In this document: positions 1 to 9,427 of the stretch, piece by piece | Layout: each line of letters starts with the position of its first letter | Numbering within the stretch: the stretch's first letter is position 1 | Assembly: GCA_030149525.1 (NCBI GenBank) | Contig: JASBRJ010000039.1 | Coordinates: forward strand, 1-60,300 | Length of the DNA stretch: 60,300 bases | Reading direction: 5' to 3' | From: a bacterium | GTDB lineage: Bacteria; Vulcanimicrobiota; Xenobia; Xenobiales; JADMJV01 | Position numbers and translations under genes: made by a program | The notes under the pieces: model-generated | Seen by the model: the letters and a program-made list of their open reading frames with translations, nothing else | The model's database searches: none | Told to the model about the DNA's origin: nothing

Positions 1-1779
1 TTCTTCTCCGTTGAGGCTCATTTCGTAGGCTCTGTAACCGATAGTCACTCCTGCCAGGTCGCCGATGTTCTCCCCCAGGGTAAGCCGGCCGTTAACATGG
101 AGTCCATCGAGAGGGGCAAATTCGTCGTACTGTTTGGCGAACTTGTCCCCCAGCGCGTCGAAAGCTTTGCGGTCTTGCGGAGTCCACCAGCTTCGGAGAT
201 TCCCGCTGCCGTCATACTTGGAGCCCTGGTCGTCGAACCCGTGACCGATCTCATGTCCGATAACTCCTCCGATTCCACCGTAATTTACGGCGTCGTCGGC
301 GTCCATGTTGAAGAAGGGCGGTTGAAGAATAGCGGCAGGGAAAACGATTTCGTTGCGTGTGGGACTGTAGTAAGCGTTGACAGTCTGGGGGGTCATTCCC
401 CAGTCGACCGGATCCACGGCCTTTCCAATTTTGTTGATGTCGTAGTCGAGTTCGAAGGCTGCCGAGCGCTTTGAGTTGCCCACAACGTCCTGCTCAGAAA
501 TGGTTAGGCCGGAGTAATCTCGCCATTTGTCGGGGTAGCCGACTTTAGGCTTGAAGGCGGCAAGCTTTTCCAGCGCCTTCTTTTTCGTTTCCTCCGACAT
601 CCATTCCAACTCTCTTATGCTGGCCGCGTAGGCTTTGATAAGATTTTGAACCAAGGTTTCCATTTTAGCTTTGGCTTCAGGCTTGAAGTGGCGGGCCACA
701 TACTCCTGGCCCAGCACCTCTCCCAGGGCGTCGCTGGTAAGATTGACTCCTCGTTTCCATCGCGGTTCTTGCTCCGGAACACCGTTGAGAGTCGTGGAGT
801 GGAAACCGAAGTGGAGGTCTACGAAATTTTTACTCAGGACAGGAGCATAGTTGTCCACCAGGTGGAAGGCCAAATAATCTCTCCACTGCTCGACCGTGAA
901 ACTTCCGAACAGTTCTCCCAAGGCCTCGAAGTAAGGATAGTTGCGAACGATGAGTTGTTCCGGTTTTTCCAGGCCTGCAGCCTCAGCGTAGGCATGCCAA
1001 TTGAAGTCTCCCATCAGCGCTCGCACTTGAGAAGCGTCTCTTTTGTTGTAGTTCTTCTCGGCATCTCGCGCTTCCACGCGGGATATCTGTTTCTCGGCAA
1101 TAGCTTTCTCTATGGCCATCACGTTTTCCGCGGCCTTCTCGGCGTTGGCGTATTGGACAAGGTTCAGAAGACCGGCGACGTATTTGTTTAGAGCAGAACG
1201 GTAGTTTTGATACTTCTCTTCATCCTTGAGGTAGTAATCACGGTCGGGGAGGGTGAGGCCGGATTGGTAGAGCCACAGGCCGTAGACCTGGGGGTTCTTG
1301 GCGTCGGGATAAACATAGAAACCGAGCGGAGCACCAACCCCTTGTCTCCGAAGCCGGCCGAATTCTGCCGCGACATCGTCATAAGAATCCAGACCGGAAA
1401 TCTGCTTCAGATCCTTCTCAATCGGTTGAGAGCCAAGCTTTTCGATCCGATCGATGTTCATGAAGCTTCGATACATATCACCAAGCTTCTGCTGATTGCT
1501 ACCCTGGGGAGCCTCTTCTTTGGAGGCGTCGAGGATGATCTCTTTGAGATACTCTTGAGTCTTGTCGTTGAGGACACTGAACATGCTGTAACGAGACTTG
1601 TCGCCTGGAATCTCGGTGGTATCGAGCCAATGCCCGTTGACGTAGCGGAAAAAGTTGTCCTGGGCTCGAGTTTCGCGGTCCATGGCGCCGGTGTCGATCC
1701 CCGAACTCAGAGGCTTTGCATGGGCTCCCGAGACGGTGATGACAAGCGCGAGACCAACGAGAAAATTTCGTAATTTCAT
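1..1779 (-). CDS. M13 family zinc endopeptidase (neprilysin/PepO-like), C-terminus cut by window edge
   Basis: Secreted zinc metallopeptidase of the neprilysin family, expected to cleave peptides in the periplasm or outside the cell. The N-terminus is a Sec signal peptide (about residues 1-22, ending GAHA). The body carries the family VNAYYSP segment, then the zinc site HEIGH at residues 509-513 with catalytic Glu510. The third zinc ligand region, GENIGDLAG, follows with Glu570 and Asp574. 593 codons are visible; the family usually runs about 650-700 residues, so only the C-terminal tail lies beyond the left edge. The start is the ATG directly before the signal peptide. Large open frames on the opposite strand here are antisense shadows. 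The family call is firm; the substrate is unknown. Confidence 0.95.
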   Translation of the reverse strand, partial: MKLRNFLVGLALVITVSGAHAKPLSSGIDTGAMDRETRAQDNFFRYVNGHWLDTTEIPGDKSRYSMFSVLNDKTQEYLKEIILDASKEEAPQGSNQQKLGDMYRSFMNIDRIEKLGSQPIEKDLKQISGLDSYDDVAAEFGRLRRQGVGAPLGFYVYPDAKNPQVYGLWLYQSGLTLPDRDYYLKDEEKYQNYRSALNKYVAGLLNLVQYANAEKAAENVMAIEKAIAEKQISRVEARDAEKNYNKRDASQVRALMGDFNWHAYAEAAGLEKPEQLIVRNYPYFEALGELFGSFTVEQWRDYLAFHLVDNYAPVLSKNFVDLHFGFHSTTLNGVPEQEPRWKRGVNLTSDALGEVLGQEYVARHFKPEAKAKMETLVQNLIKAYAASIRELEWMSEETKKKALEKLAAFKPKVGYPDKWRDYSGLTISEQDVVGNSKRSAAFELDYDINKIGKAVDPVDWGMTPQTVNAYYSPTRNEIVFPAAILQPPFFNMDADDAVNYGGIGGVIGHEIGHGFDDQGSKYDGSGNLRSWWTPQDRKAFDALGDKFAKQYDEFAPLDGLHVNGRLTLGENIGDLAGVTIGYRAYEMSLNGEE

Positions 1780-1875
1780 ATCTGTATAACTCTCACTTCT
1801 CCTAAAGCGTTTCGGAGCCAGATTATTGCCTACCCGGCAGTAGATCCTCTTCCTGGCCAAGAAGCACTCGACCTT

Positions 1876-2751
1876 ATGAAGAATCATTATCTGGTACCTC
1901 TTGATGGCTCTCCCCTGGGGGAGCACGCCCTTCCCTGGGCTCGCGCACTTTCCCATCGAACAGGGCGCCCTGTGGAATTGATTCGCTGCTATGAGTCTTT
2001 AGCGAACCTCTATATGCTTCCTGAATTCGCTTCCCCGGGCGTCACCAGCCTGGACGAAGGGGCGGTGACCGAACAACTGGATGAGTATTTGGCCGAGCAA
2101 GCCCGAAAGTTTCCCGCCGACAAAGTGGCTACCGCTCGCTACGAGGGGGACCCGGCCAGTGTGATTTTAGAGCGCGGCAAGCTATCCGAGGTGGAGGCGG
2201 TGGTGATGGCCAGTCACGGAAGGGGAGGTCTAGGTCGTTGGCTGTTGGGTTCCGTGGCAACGAAGGTGGTTCGAGGAAGCCAGTTTCCTGTGCTGGTGGT
2301 CAATGCCAGTGCTCAAGTGGACGAGAATCCAAGCCCCAAGAGAATTCTCGTTCCACTAGACGGTTCAAGAGTAGCCGAAGTCGCCCTGGAGGAGGGGGCC
2401 AAGTTGGCCAGGATTTTCGACGCCGAGCTTTTGATTTATCAGGGGATCACTTTCACTCCGATCGGTCATCCTCACCTGGATGCCGCAGTGGCGTTGGAGT
2501 TGCAGAATGCCCGTGAATATCTGGAGGAATTGAAGACGCGATTCCCTGACATAAACGTTCGAGTAGAGGCTAAGATTGCCGGTGTTAGCACTGGCATTTT
2601 GGAGAAGGCTGCCGACTGTGATCTGGTGGTGATGAGTAGCCACGGTCGGAGCGGGGTCAAGCGTTGGTTGTTGGGGAGCGTGGCTGAGCGGATCTTGCAA
2701 GAGATAGACAAGCCTCTTATGGTTGTCTACGGCGGTGGAGCCGAGGATTAG
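1876..2751 (+). CDS. Tandem-domain universal stress protein (UspA family)
   Basis: Cytoplasmic stress protein of 291 residues made of two UspA domains (about 1-145 and 153-290). Each begins with the typical strand and Asp (VPLDGS). Each keeps the ATP-binding signature near its end: SHGRGGLGRWLLGS in the first and SHGRSGVKRWLLGS in the second, so both halves look able to bind ATP. Tandem Usp proteins of this length are common. The gene stands alone between the divergently read M13 peptidase and a receiver-domain gene about 100 bp downstream. A specific stress or partner cannot be named from the sequence. Confidence 0.93.
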   Translation: MKNHYLVPLDGSPLGEHALPWARALSHRTGRPVELIRCYESLANLYMLPEFASPGVTSLDEGAVTEQLDEYLAEQARKFPADKVATARYEGDPASVILERGKLSEVEAVVMASHGRGGLGRWLLGSVATKVVRGSQFPVLVVNASAQVDENPSPKRILVPLDGSRVAEVALEEGAKLARIFDAELLIYQGITFTPIGHPHLDAAVALELQNAREYLEELKTRFPDINVRVEAKIAGVSTGILEKAADCDLVVMSSHGRSGVKRWLLGSVAERILQEIDKPLMVVYGGGAED

Positions 2752-2849
2752 AGCCATTCTCTAGCTTCTTCGTGATTCCTAAAAGTGAAAAGTCGCTTTT
2801 TGGGCAATAATCATGTTCGGATAGGGAACCCCGGGGGGAAAGAACTGAT

Positions 2850-3203
2850 ATGTCTAAGATTCTTTTTGTCGACGACGAACCGGTCATCTGCCGTACCGCC
2901 AAACGGATATTAACCAGGCTCGGTTTCGATGTCGTGCTGGCTCACAACGCTGAAGAAGCCCTTCTCGTCTACGACGAGACGGAATTCCAAGCCGTTGTTT
3001 CCGATGTTCGTATACCCGGTATGGGAGGGCTCGAACTGACTAACGAACTTAAGAGTCGAAATAAGGAAGCGGTCATCTTTCTTTGCAGCGGCTATATGGA
3101 CAGCTTGCCTGAGGGTTTCCCTGTGCGGGGATTTCTGGCCAAACCATACGATTTCAAGGAGTTGGCGGCTCTTCTGGAAGCCGCACTCCACAGCGCTGCT
3201 TAA
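2850..3203 (+). CDS. Stand-alone response-regulator receiver domain protein
   Basis: CheY-like receiver of 117 residues with no output domain. The acidic pair Asp8-Asp9, the phospho-acceptor Asp52 (in SDVRIPGMGG), the switch residue Ser80 and the conserved Lys98 (AKPYDF) are all present, so the domain should be phosphorylated by a histidine kinase. No kinase gene is in the window. A purine-rich stretch (GGGGGGAAAG) lies before the ATG. Its stop codon is one base from the stop of the convergent gene at 3205. Single-domain regulators usually act by protein-protein contact; the partner is unknown. Confidence 0.9.
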   Translation: MSKILFVDDEPVICRTAKRILTRLGFDVVLAHNAEEALLVYDETEFQAVVSDVRIPGMGGLELTNELKSRNKEAVIFLCSGYMDSLPEGFPVRGFLAKPYDFKELAALLEAALHSAA

Positions 3204-3204
3204 G

Positions 3205-3885
3205 CTACCAGTTGTCGAAGTGATTGGTGCCGGCGTCGTATTGGAACAGAACGTCGGGTCCCGGCCGGTCGACCTTCACACCGTGGTCGTTGAACTCCAT
3301 GGTGACCGGTCCGGCTTGAATCTTGTCCGCTCCAACTTGTTCTACCTGAAGAATCCCATGCTCCCCGTTGGGGATAAACACCAGGCTATCGGTCACGCAG
3401 TCTCCACCTAAGTCCATGGCTTGTTCGCAGAGCGATTCTCCCAGTTGATTCATTCCGGCTTTGGCCGCTCCGGGGGAGTCGTAGATCTTGTTCTCTGCGG
3501 GATTGACCACCGTATCACCCTTGCCGAACTGAACCACCACGTCACCGTCTTGCTGGCGAGTCAGCTGGAAGGCAAGGGTTCCGTAGTCCACGTCGTCGTG
3601 AAAAAGATCGTCGGCCACATCGCAGGGGGTGGTGTAGCAAGCCACTGCCGGTGGCGCCGTAGGCGGGGCGGAGACGGTCGCCGCCCCCATCAGGCCAATA
3701 GCCCCCACCACGAGTACGGCCATTTCTCCAGGGGTGAAAAGGTCGGGTTTATCCTGTCCCACTCGAGCTTTAGCGTGGTCGTGAGTCTCAGGGGTTCCTA
3801 CGCCGGTTCGAGTCTGGCAGGTCATGCGTGGCGGGCTTGCCAGGGTTCGTCGAGTGAGGCTGGTTAAGGATGAGGGTCCGCTCAT
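3205..3885 (-). CDS. Hypothetical protein with one membrane segment and an exported domain
   Basis: Not recognised. I start it at the ATG at 3885 because GGAG lies eight bases upstream; a GTG ten codons earlier is possible but has no such site. The 226-residue product has a polar, Arg/Thr-rich N-terminal tail of about 45 residues, one hydrophobic segment (about residues 50-70), a short Pro/Ala linker (APPTAPPAVA), and a C-terminal domain with four cysteines (CYTTPC, then a CEQ...GDC pair). This domain probably lies outside the cytoplasm. The C-terminal half is acidic and beta-rich by eye. No catalytic motif is seen. Confidence 0.7.
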   Translation of the reverse strand: MSGPSSLTSLTRRTLASPPRMTCQTRTGVGTPETHDHAKARVGQDKPDLFTPGEMAVLVVGAIGLMGAATVSAPPTAPPAVACYTTPCDVADDLFHDDVDYGTLAFQLTRQQDGDVVVQFGKGDTVVNPAENKIYDSPGAAKAGMNQLGESLCEQAMDLGGDCVTDSLVFIPNGEHGILQVEQVGADKIQAGPVTMEFNDHGVKVDRPGPDVLFQYDAGTNHFDNW

Positions 3886-3962
3886 GGTTATCTCCGATAG
3901 TGAATTCTTATCCACACTCTACGATGGAAACATAAAGGAAACGTTAAAATAGTGCCCAGCCC

Positions 3963-4745
3963 TCAAGGGAAGTAGAGTGTGAAGTTGTCGGGCGCTTGGT
4001 AGGCCACCGTGTCCAGCGGTTCTCCGATACTTTCGTATTTCTTAATGATGTCTTGACCAACCGTATTAAAAGTGTGACAGCCAAGCTGCCTGGGGTCGAG
4101 GTCTTCTTGGGCGACTTCCCCTCGACGATCGGTCATCATGCGGGCAAATCCCCGCACTCCATTCGGTAAGAACTCGTCTTTGGGATAGAGATAAAGCTTG
4201 CTTTCGGCCACCTCTCGACCTTCGTAAGTTAGAGAGAGCAAAGCTTCCGGACGATGTTCGTCCAGGGTGTAGTCGCCTGCCAATCTTAAAAAATCGGAGT
4301 GAAGCGTCGTCCAGTCGAGCGTTCGGAAGTAGACCTTGAACTGCTCCTCCTCCACATCCCAGCCGAGTCCGTAGAACCGGGTCCGGCTCAGTAGTGAGGC
4401 CGGCAGCTCGATAGCTCGATGCTGGACCACCGGTTCGGCTGCGGCGAAGGCCTCATCGGGATGAGCCACCGAGCCGTAAGCGATGCGGGAAGAGTTGACG
4501 GAGTTTCCTTTGACCCGGTGACTGTAGGTGTAATAACTGAAGTGTTCGTAGCCACCTTCGGAGACCTCTTTGTAAGTGCTGGGTAAGCGAAAACAGTGTT
4601 CTAGGTAGTCTTTCTCCAGGCGATGCAGTTTTCGGCGGAAGTTGAAAAAGTGGCGACAATGCCATTGAAAGAGGGTTCGGTGATAAGTTAGCAGTTCCGC
4701 GCTCATAGGTAGTGGCTTTTCAATTTCCACGGTGCGTACCTGCAT
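3963..4745 (-). CDS. Hypothetical protein, 260 residues, no recognised motif
   Basis: Not recognised with confidence. The open frame reaches back to 5042, but that part is antisense to the convincing gene that starts at 4785, so I start at the ATG at 4745. The protein is soluble and rich in aromatic residues and His/Arg, with beta-type stretches such as WDVEEEQFKVYFRTLDW and AESKLYLYPKDE. This pattern faintly recalls ABBA-type aromatic prenyltransferases, but I would not assign that. It is divergent from the cysteine-cluster gene at 4785 with only 39 bp between starts, so the two must share or overlap promoters. Confidence 0.65.
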   Translation of the reverse strand: MQVRTVEIEKPLPMSAELLTYHRTLFQWHCRHFFNFRRKLHRLEKDYLEHCFRLPSTYKEVSEGGYEHFSYYTYSHRVKGNSVNSSRIAYGSVAHPDEAFAAAEPVVQHRAIELPASLLSRTRFYGLGWDVEEEQFKVYFRTLDWTTLHSDFLRLAGDYTLDEHRPEALLSLTYEGREVAESKLYLYPKDEFLPNGVRGFARMMTDRRGEVAQEDLDPRQLGCHTFNTVGQDIIKKYESIGEPLDTVAYQAPDNFTLYFP

Positions 4746-4784
4746 CACCAGGGGAGAGTTCTCGTGAATGACGTAGAATGAGAG

Positions 4785-5876
4785 ATGTCTGTCTGCGAGC
4801 CCACCATTCTCAATCCGATTGCCCAAAACTTTAGCTGCAATAACTGTGGCAACTGTTGCACCCGCGCCTGGAAGGTAAAGGTCGACCCGGAGAAGGTCTC
4901 GCCTCTGGAGAGGAGTCGGATTTTTCAAAGTCTGCAGTCGGAGGGTTTTGTTCCTCTTCCTGTGATTGCGGGAGAGACTCGCGTGGGTCGCCGGGGGAAC
5001 GGGGCGTGTGGCTTTCGCCAGGACGGCGGCTGCGCTATCCACGCAGAATTAGGACCGTTCGCAAAACCGGTGGTGTGTCAACTGTATCCCTTCAGCGCGG
5101 TCAACACTCCCGACGGTTATTATTTGTCGCTTTCCTTTTCCTGTCCCACGGTGCTGGAAAATTCCGGACAGGAGGTGTCCTCCCAGATCCCCGACTTGAA
5201 GCGAGCACTCGGAGAGTCTTCCTTCTTTTCAAACCATGCCATGTCCGCCGATACCAGAGTGCCCCTGTACGGTCAAGAGAGTTTGCCCTGGGTGGAGTAT
5301 CTGGCTTTAGAGGATGAGCTTTGGAAGGTTGTCACGGGTGAAAATCCCATGAAGGAACTCCTCCAAGCGGCCACCATGGTGCTCCATCAAGGGCGATTTG
5401 AGATGGAGACTTTCTCCGCTATTGTTTCCGAATTTTCTTTCTTCACGGCCTACGGAATCGCCGCTTTAGAGCATCCCAAAGACGGTGACAAGAGAGAGAA
5501 GATGTGTCTGGCTCTGCAAGCCGAGGAGCAACCCTATTCTGGTCTTCTAGGGGCGAAACTTCCGGTTTTTTTGCCTAGTAAGCCGGGGCATGAGGTGACT
5601 CGTCGCCTCTTTCATCGCTACATGGAGAACCAAATCCGAGGAAAACAGCTCATCTCCGAGGGAACGCTTCTCTCCAGGGTCTTGATGCTGGCTGTCTCTT
5701 GCACCATCGCTCTCTACTATCTGGGAGCTCGTACGGAGGAGAAAGAGCCTACAAAAGAAGACCTCGCCTGGGTCTTTCATCTAGTAGAGACGGCCATCTC
5801 CGGCCATAGCAATGTTTTTCATGATCTCTTTAGGCAGTACGAGGCCGCCGTACTTCGAGAATTAGCAAGAGCATGA
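4785..5876 (+). CDS. YkgJ-type CxxCxxCC cysteine-cluster protein
   Basis: Soluble 363-residue protein with the zinc/iron-chelating cysteine cluster of the YkgJ (PF03692-type) family: FSCNNCGNCC with Cys18, Cys21, Cys24 and Cys25. A second conserved block follows, CGFRQDGGCAIHAELG then KPVVCQLYPF. In this family the cysteines bind a metal cluster, and some members are linked to flagellin lysine methylation (FliB). The C-terminal two thirds are helical and have no motif I recognise; the protein is longer than the minimal domain (about 100-150 residues). It is divergent from the unknown gene ending at 3963. Its substrate is unknown; the domain call is firm. Confidence 0.88.
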   Translation: MSVCEPTILNPIAQNFSCNNCGNCCTRAWKVKVDPEKVSPLERSRIFQSLQSEGFVPLPVIAGETRVGRRGNGACGFRQDGGCAIHAELGPFAKPVVCQLYPFSAVNTPDGYYLSLSFSCPTVLENSGQEVSSQIPDLKRALGESSFFSNHAMSADTRVPLYGQESLPWVEYLALEDELWKVVTGENPMKELLQAATMVLHQGRFEMETFSAIVSEFSFFTAYGIAALEHPKDGDKREKMCLALQAEEQPYSGLLGAKLPVFLPSKPGHEVTRRLFHRYMENQIRGKQLISEGTLLSRVLMLAVSCTIALYYLGARTEEKEPTKEDLAWVFHLVETAISGHSNVFHDLFRQYEAAVLRELARA

Positions 5877-5878
5877 AA

Positions 5879-5914
5879 GCCGGCTCCGACTCCTCCCAGG
5901 AGAAATCGGAGCCG
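5879..5914. terminator. Long GC-rich hairpin between convergent genes
   Basis: A 9-bp arm (CGGCTCCGA at 5881-5889 and TCGGAGCCG at 5906-5914) encloses a second inner stem (CTCCT/AGGAG). It sits directly after the stop of the cysteine-cluster gene and just before the 3' end of the convergent htrA-like gene. There is no T run on either side, so it is terminator-like by position and stem strength only. Confidence 0.45.
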
Positions 5915-5921
5915 TCCAAGG

Positions 5922-7289
5922 CTAATCGATGGTGACGAACAATCCCTGACCCTGTCGAGTCACGAGAAGTCCCAACTCACCAGCAGGAGCCTCCTTAACT
6001 GCCGAGACAAAGTCGGACGCACCTTGAATGGTCTTAGTGCCGACTTTCTGGATTACATCGCCTGGTCGAAGTCCCGCTTTGGCTGCGGCCGATCCCGGAA
6101 GAATCTGTGCGATGAGCGCTCCTGAGTCGGCGGGATTATCCTGCACGGCGACCCCGACTCGGTAACGTTGTTGAGGGGCCGGAGCAGGTTGGTTCATCTC
6201 GCTTCGTTCCTCGCCGGGGCGTTGGCCGAGGACCACCTGTGTTTCCTTTTCAGTTCGATCTCGGAGGAAGGTGATCTCCACCTTTGAGCCCGGCTCCAGG
6301 GCGGCGACTTGCCTCAAAAGCTCGCGATCAGAGCGAACTTCCAGGTCGTTGAGATGGGTCACCACATCACCGGCCTGAAGCCCTCCCGAAGCCGCCGGGC
6401 CTTGAGGCTGAACGGAGGCAACTATGGCTCCCTGAGTCTCCGGAGCCAGAGAGAGTGATTTTTTGAGCGCAGGTGTGAGAGGCTGGATTCCGATGCCCAG
6501 GTAGCCGCGGGTCACCATGCCCTTACTTCGGAGCTTTTCGCTAATCTGCTTCGCTAAATTGACCGGGATGGAAAAGCCGATGCCCTGACCTTGCTTCAGA
6601 ATGGCGGTGTTAATGCCGACCACCTCACCCTTAATATTGAACAATGGTCCCCCGCTGTTTCCGGGATTGATTGAGGTATCGGTTTGCAGGAAGTCGTCGT
6701 AGGGTCCGGCGCCGATGACGCGGCCTTTGGCCGAGAGAACGCCCACGGTCACAGTTTCTTCCAGACCGAACGGATTGCCGATAGCCATCACCCATTCGCC
6801 CACTTCCAGAGCTTCGGAGTCGCCTAGAGTGACGGCCTGGAGATCGCTGACGTTTTCCATCTTCAACAGGGCAAGATCGGTGGTGGAGTCCGTCCCCACG
6901 ATATTCGCGGGGATTTCTCGACCGTCGTGGAGCTTGACCACGATTTCGCTGGCTCCGTCCACCACGTGGGCGTTAGTCAGAATCTCGCCGTCGGAGGTGA
7001 GAATCAGCCCCGAGCCCTGACCGTCGAGTTCGAAGCTACGGCCGGGATAAAAGGGGGCGGAGCCGCGCTTCACCACCGAAATGTTGACCACGGAAGGTTT
7101 GAGTTGTTTTGCCAGTTGATTGAAACTGGCCAGGTCGCTTTGGGGGGAGACTTGCTGGACGACCTTGTTGACGGCGTTTTCCAGGCCTCCGGCGGGTTGG
7201 GAGGTGTCAAAATGGGACGACAGGGTGCCCACGGCAAGACCTGTCACAAAGAGAGTTGCTGCGAGTACTGGTTTGCTCGATTTCAACAT
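5922..7289 (-). CDS. HtrA/DegP-type periplasmic serine protease with two PDZ domains
   Basis: Protein quality-control protease of the envelope. An uncleaved anchor or signal segment lies at about residues 8-24. The trypsin-like domain has His108 (TNAHVV), Asp138 (STTDLALLKM) and Ser212 (NPGNSGGP). Two PDZ domains follow, roughly 265-355 and 370-455. The length, 455 residues, is normal for DegP/DegQ. The ATG is preceded by AAGGAG at the right distance. It is divergent from the TolB-like gene. Proteases of this group degrade or refold misfolded exported proteins; a particular substrate cannot be inferred. Confidence 0.95.
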   Translation of the reverse strand: MLKSSKPVLAATLFVTGLAVGTLSSHFDTSQPAGGLENAVNKVVQQVSPQSDLASFNQLAKQLKPSVVNISVVKRGSAPFYPGRSFELDGQGSGLILTSDGEILTNAHVVDGASEIVVKLHDGREIPANIVGTDSTTDLALLKMENVSDLQAVTLGDSEALEVGEWVMAIGNPFGLEETVTVGVLSAKGRVIGAGPYDDFLQTDTSINPGNSGGPLFNIKGEVVGINTAILKQGQGIGFSIPVNLAKQISEKLRSKGMVTRGYLGIGIQPLTPALKKSLSLAPETQGAIVASVQPQGPAASGGLQAGDVVTHLNDLEVRSDRELLRQVAALEPGSKVEITFLRDRTEKETQVVLGQRPGEERSEMNQPAPAPQQRYRVGVAVQDNPADSGALIAQILPGSAAAKAGLRPGDVIQKVGTKTIQGASDFVSAVKEAPAGELGLLVTRQGQGLFVTID

Positions 7290-7410
7290 GAAGGCTCCTT
7301 CGGTGAGAATGTGTTCATGCTGATCAATTGGTGAGCCCGAAGAAAGTTTCTAGATTCTTTCAGAGCACGAGTTTAGTATGTAACAATCATCAATGGATAG
7401 GGTCCTAACA

Positions 7411-8601
7411 ATGGTCAACACACGACTCACAAATAGAACGCCTGGACTCATCTCGCTAAAGCGCCAGAATCGACCGGCCGCTCATGTCGAGCAGCCTGAA
7501 GCTCCGCCCCTGAGCGATCGCGTCAAGCTACAAAATCTTGAGCCTCTGGAAACACCCAAGAAAGCCATCGAAACACTGGTCGACGACCTAGGCTACTCAG
7601 AGTTTCCGCAAGTATCACCGGACGGCAAAACCCTCATTTTTAACGTGGTTGGCGACTACTCCACGTCGCAACTCATGAAAGTCTCCTCCGACGGCGGCAA
7701 AGTGACTGCTCTGGATAACGGTCAGGAGATTGACCTGGATAATGTTCAGGCGTATTTGTCCGATCACCGAGGTAGCATTCGTGAACAAGCCACCTGGACT
7801 CACGACGGAAAGGGGCTCCTTTATCGAACCAACGAAAATGGAACTTTTGATATCGGTCGTTACGACCTGGAGTCGGGTAGCAATACGTTGGTGGCACAGA
7901 ATCCCCAACTCAACCTGAAGCACCCGGTAGAACTGGAAGACGGCAATATTGTTTGTTACGGAGGGCCGCCCGGCGACCAGTATCCTACCACCGATAAGTA
8001 CTCCAATCTTTTCCTCATCGATGCAAAGACCGGTGACCAAAGACAGTTAACCGATTCCACAGGAGAGGTAGCCTACAAGCACCCTGCTCCTCTTCAGGGG
8101 GCCATTATCGCCCACCTGGAAGACAAAAATCAGGAAGGCATCGCCGACATTATTCGTCTTGATCCCAAGACCGGAGAGCAGACTAAGCTCACCGAGACTC
8201 CTCAGGCCGATGAGAGGCACCCGTTCTTCAACGATAAGGTGGGTCTGGTCGTCTATCATCGAAAAGAGGATGGCGATAAAAACCTTGTTTTGAGTACGCC
8301 CGAGGGTGACAGAACCGCCCAACTCACCTTTTACGGTCGTCCCGCCCAGTCGCCCTGTTGGTCGCCTGACGGCAAGAAGATCTACTTTATTAAAAAAGAG
8401 ATGCGGCAACCTGACGGCGAGCCGTTTTACAACCGCAAAGCTGATGTGAGGGTTATCGATGTGAAAGACGCCCTCAAAGATCTTGAGAAACAAGCCGAAA
8501 AACGGTTGAAGAAGCTCGAGGACGATGCGCCGGCTGAAGTTCGTGAGTTGGCCGAGCGGCAGTTGGAAAACTATCAGTACTTTCTGCGCCGTTACCAGTA
8601 A
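7411..8601 (+). CDS. TolB-like WD40/PD40 beta-propeller protein
   Basis: A 396-residue protein built from TolB-type propeller repeats. Successive strands read FPQVSPDGKTLIF, TWTHDGKGLLYRT, HPFFNDKVGLVVY and SPCWSPDGKKIYF. No signal peptide or catalytic domain is seen; the first 45 residues are polar and probably disordered, and the last 50 are a charged helix. I start at the ATG at 7411, which has AGGG upstream, rather than at the ATG at 7393, which has none. Propellers of this type mediate protein or polysaccharide contacts, so the role is open. It faces the alpha/beta hydrolase gene in the same direction across a 51-bp gap. Confidence 0.85.
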   Translation: MVNTRLTNRTPGLISLKRQNRPAAHVEQPEAPPLSDRVKLQNLEPLETPKKAIETLVDDLGYSEFPQVSPDGKTLIFNVVGDYSTSQLMKVSSDGGKVTALDNGQEIDLDNVQAYLSDHRGSIREQATWTHDGKGLLYRTNENGTFDIGRYDLESGSNTLVAQNPQLNLKHPVELEDGNIVCYGGPPGDQYPTTDKYSNLFLIDAKTGDQRQLTDSTGEVAYKHPAPLQGAIIAHLEDKNQEGIADIIRLDPKTGEQTKLTETPQADERHPFFNDKVGLVVYHRKEDGDKNLVLSTPEGDRTAQLTFYGRPAQSPCWSPDGKKIYFIKKEMRQPDGEPFYNRKADVRVIDVKDALKDLEKQAEKRLKKLEDDAPAEVRELAERQLENYQYFLRRYQ

Positions 8602-8652
8602 AAATGACCCCCCAGGCAGGCTAATTGCCTTGCCATCGGTATACCAGGTTTT

Positions 8653-9372
8653 ATGTTTTGTGAAAGAACGAGCCTGGCCGGTGCTCCGGTTTTGTTATGG
8701 GGACAGGGCGCTCCGTACCGGGGAACGGTATTTCTTTACCACGGGCTAGGAGCTTCCAAGGAAACCAACGAGAAAGAACTTCGTGCCCTGGCCAGTCGAG
8801 GCTTTCTCGCCATCGGCGTGGATGCGGTGAGTCACGGAGACCGTCGTTGTCCCGATTTCGAGAGTCGGATGAGCGGACCCGACAGTCATCAAGAATTTCT
8901 TACTATGGTGAGAGCTACCGCTGATGAGCTTCCCTTGCTTTGGAGCGATCTTCGCTCCAAATCGGGAGGTCTTGGCGAATTGGGTGTCTGTGGCATTTCC
9001 ATGGGCGGCTGCATCACGTTCGCAGCCGCCTGCAATAGCACTCTGATCAAGGCGGCAGCTCCCATTCTAGGCTCACCCGACTGGAGCCTAGGTGGGCTCC
9101 GACCTACCTCAAAGGAGTGGTGGCAGGACAGCCCTCATCACACTCCGGAGTGGTTCCCGCCGGTGGCTCTTCTGGTTCAGAACGCCGGGTTGGATGTCAA
9201 CGTTCCGCCCCAGCCGGCTCGTGATTTTATTCGAGAAGCTTCCCGCTACTACGGTCACGCTCAGGAGCGTCTGAAATACTTCGAATACCCGGACTCCGAT
9301 CACTTCATGAACGCCATGGACTGGGAAATCTTATGGGCCCGCGTTGTGGGTTGGTTTGAGCGGTTTCTCTAG
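8653..9372 (+). CDS. Alpha/beta hydrolase (dienelactone hydrolase/acyl-esterase type)
   Basis: A 239-residue hydrolase with the oxyanion strand YHGLGAS (about 29-35), the nucleophile elbow GISMGG with Ser116, an Asp-containing segment QNAGLDVNVP, and the late His in the DSDHF motif near residue 223. This makes a complete Ser/Asp/His triad. No signal peptide, so cytoplasmic. The layout resembles the YitV/dienelactone hydrolase group, which acts on esters; the substrate is not evident. It follows the TolB-like gene in the same direction and could be co-transcribed. Confidence 0.87.
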   Translation: MFCERTSLAGAPVLLWGQGAPYRGTVFLYHGLGASKETNEKELRALASRGFLAIGVDAVSHGDRRCPDFESRMSGPDSHQEFLTMVRATADELPLLWSDLRSKSGGLGELGVCGISMGGCITFAAACNSTLIKAAAPILGSPDWSLGGLRPTSKEWWQDSPHHTPEWFPPVALLVQNAGLDVNVPPQPARDFIREASRYYGHAQERLKYFEYPDSDHFMNAMDWEILWARVVGWFERFL

Positions 9373-9427
9373 CGGTTTAACGTTCTCATAACGGCCATGG
9401 ATGAAAGTGCTCCGGATACCAATCCTC

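Noticed and set aside
97-1773. Three long plus-strand open frames (97-474, 646-1191, 1207-1773)
   Set aside because: They are antisense to the clear M13 peptidase reading frame, which is open across the window edge, and show no family features.
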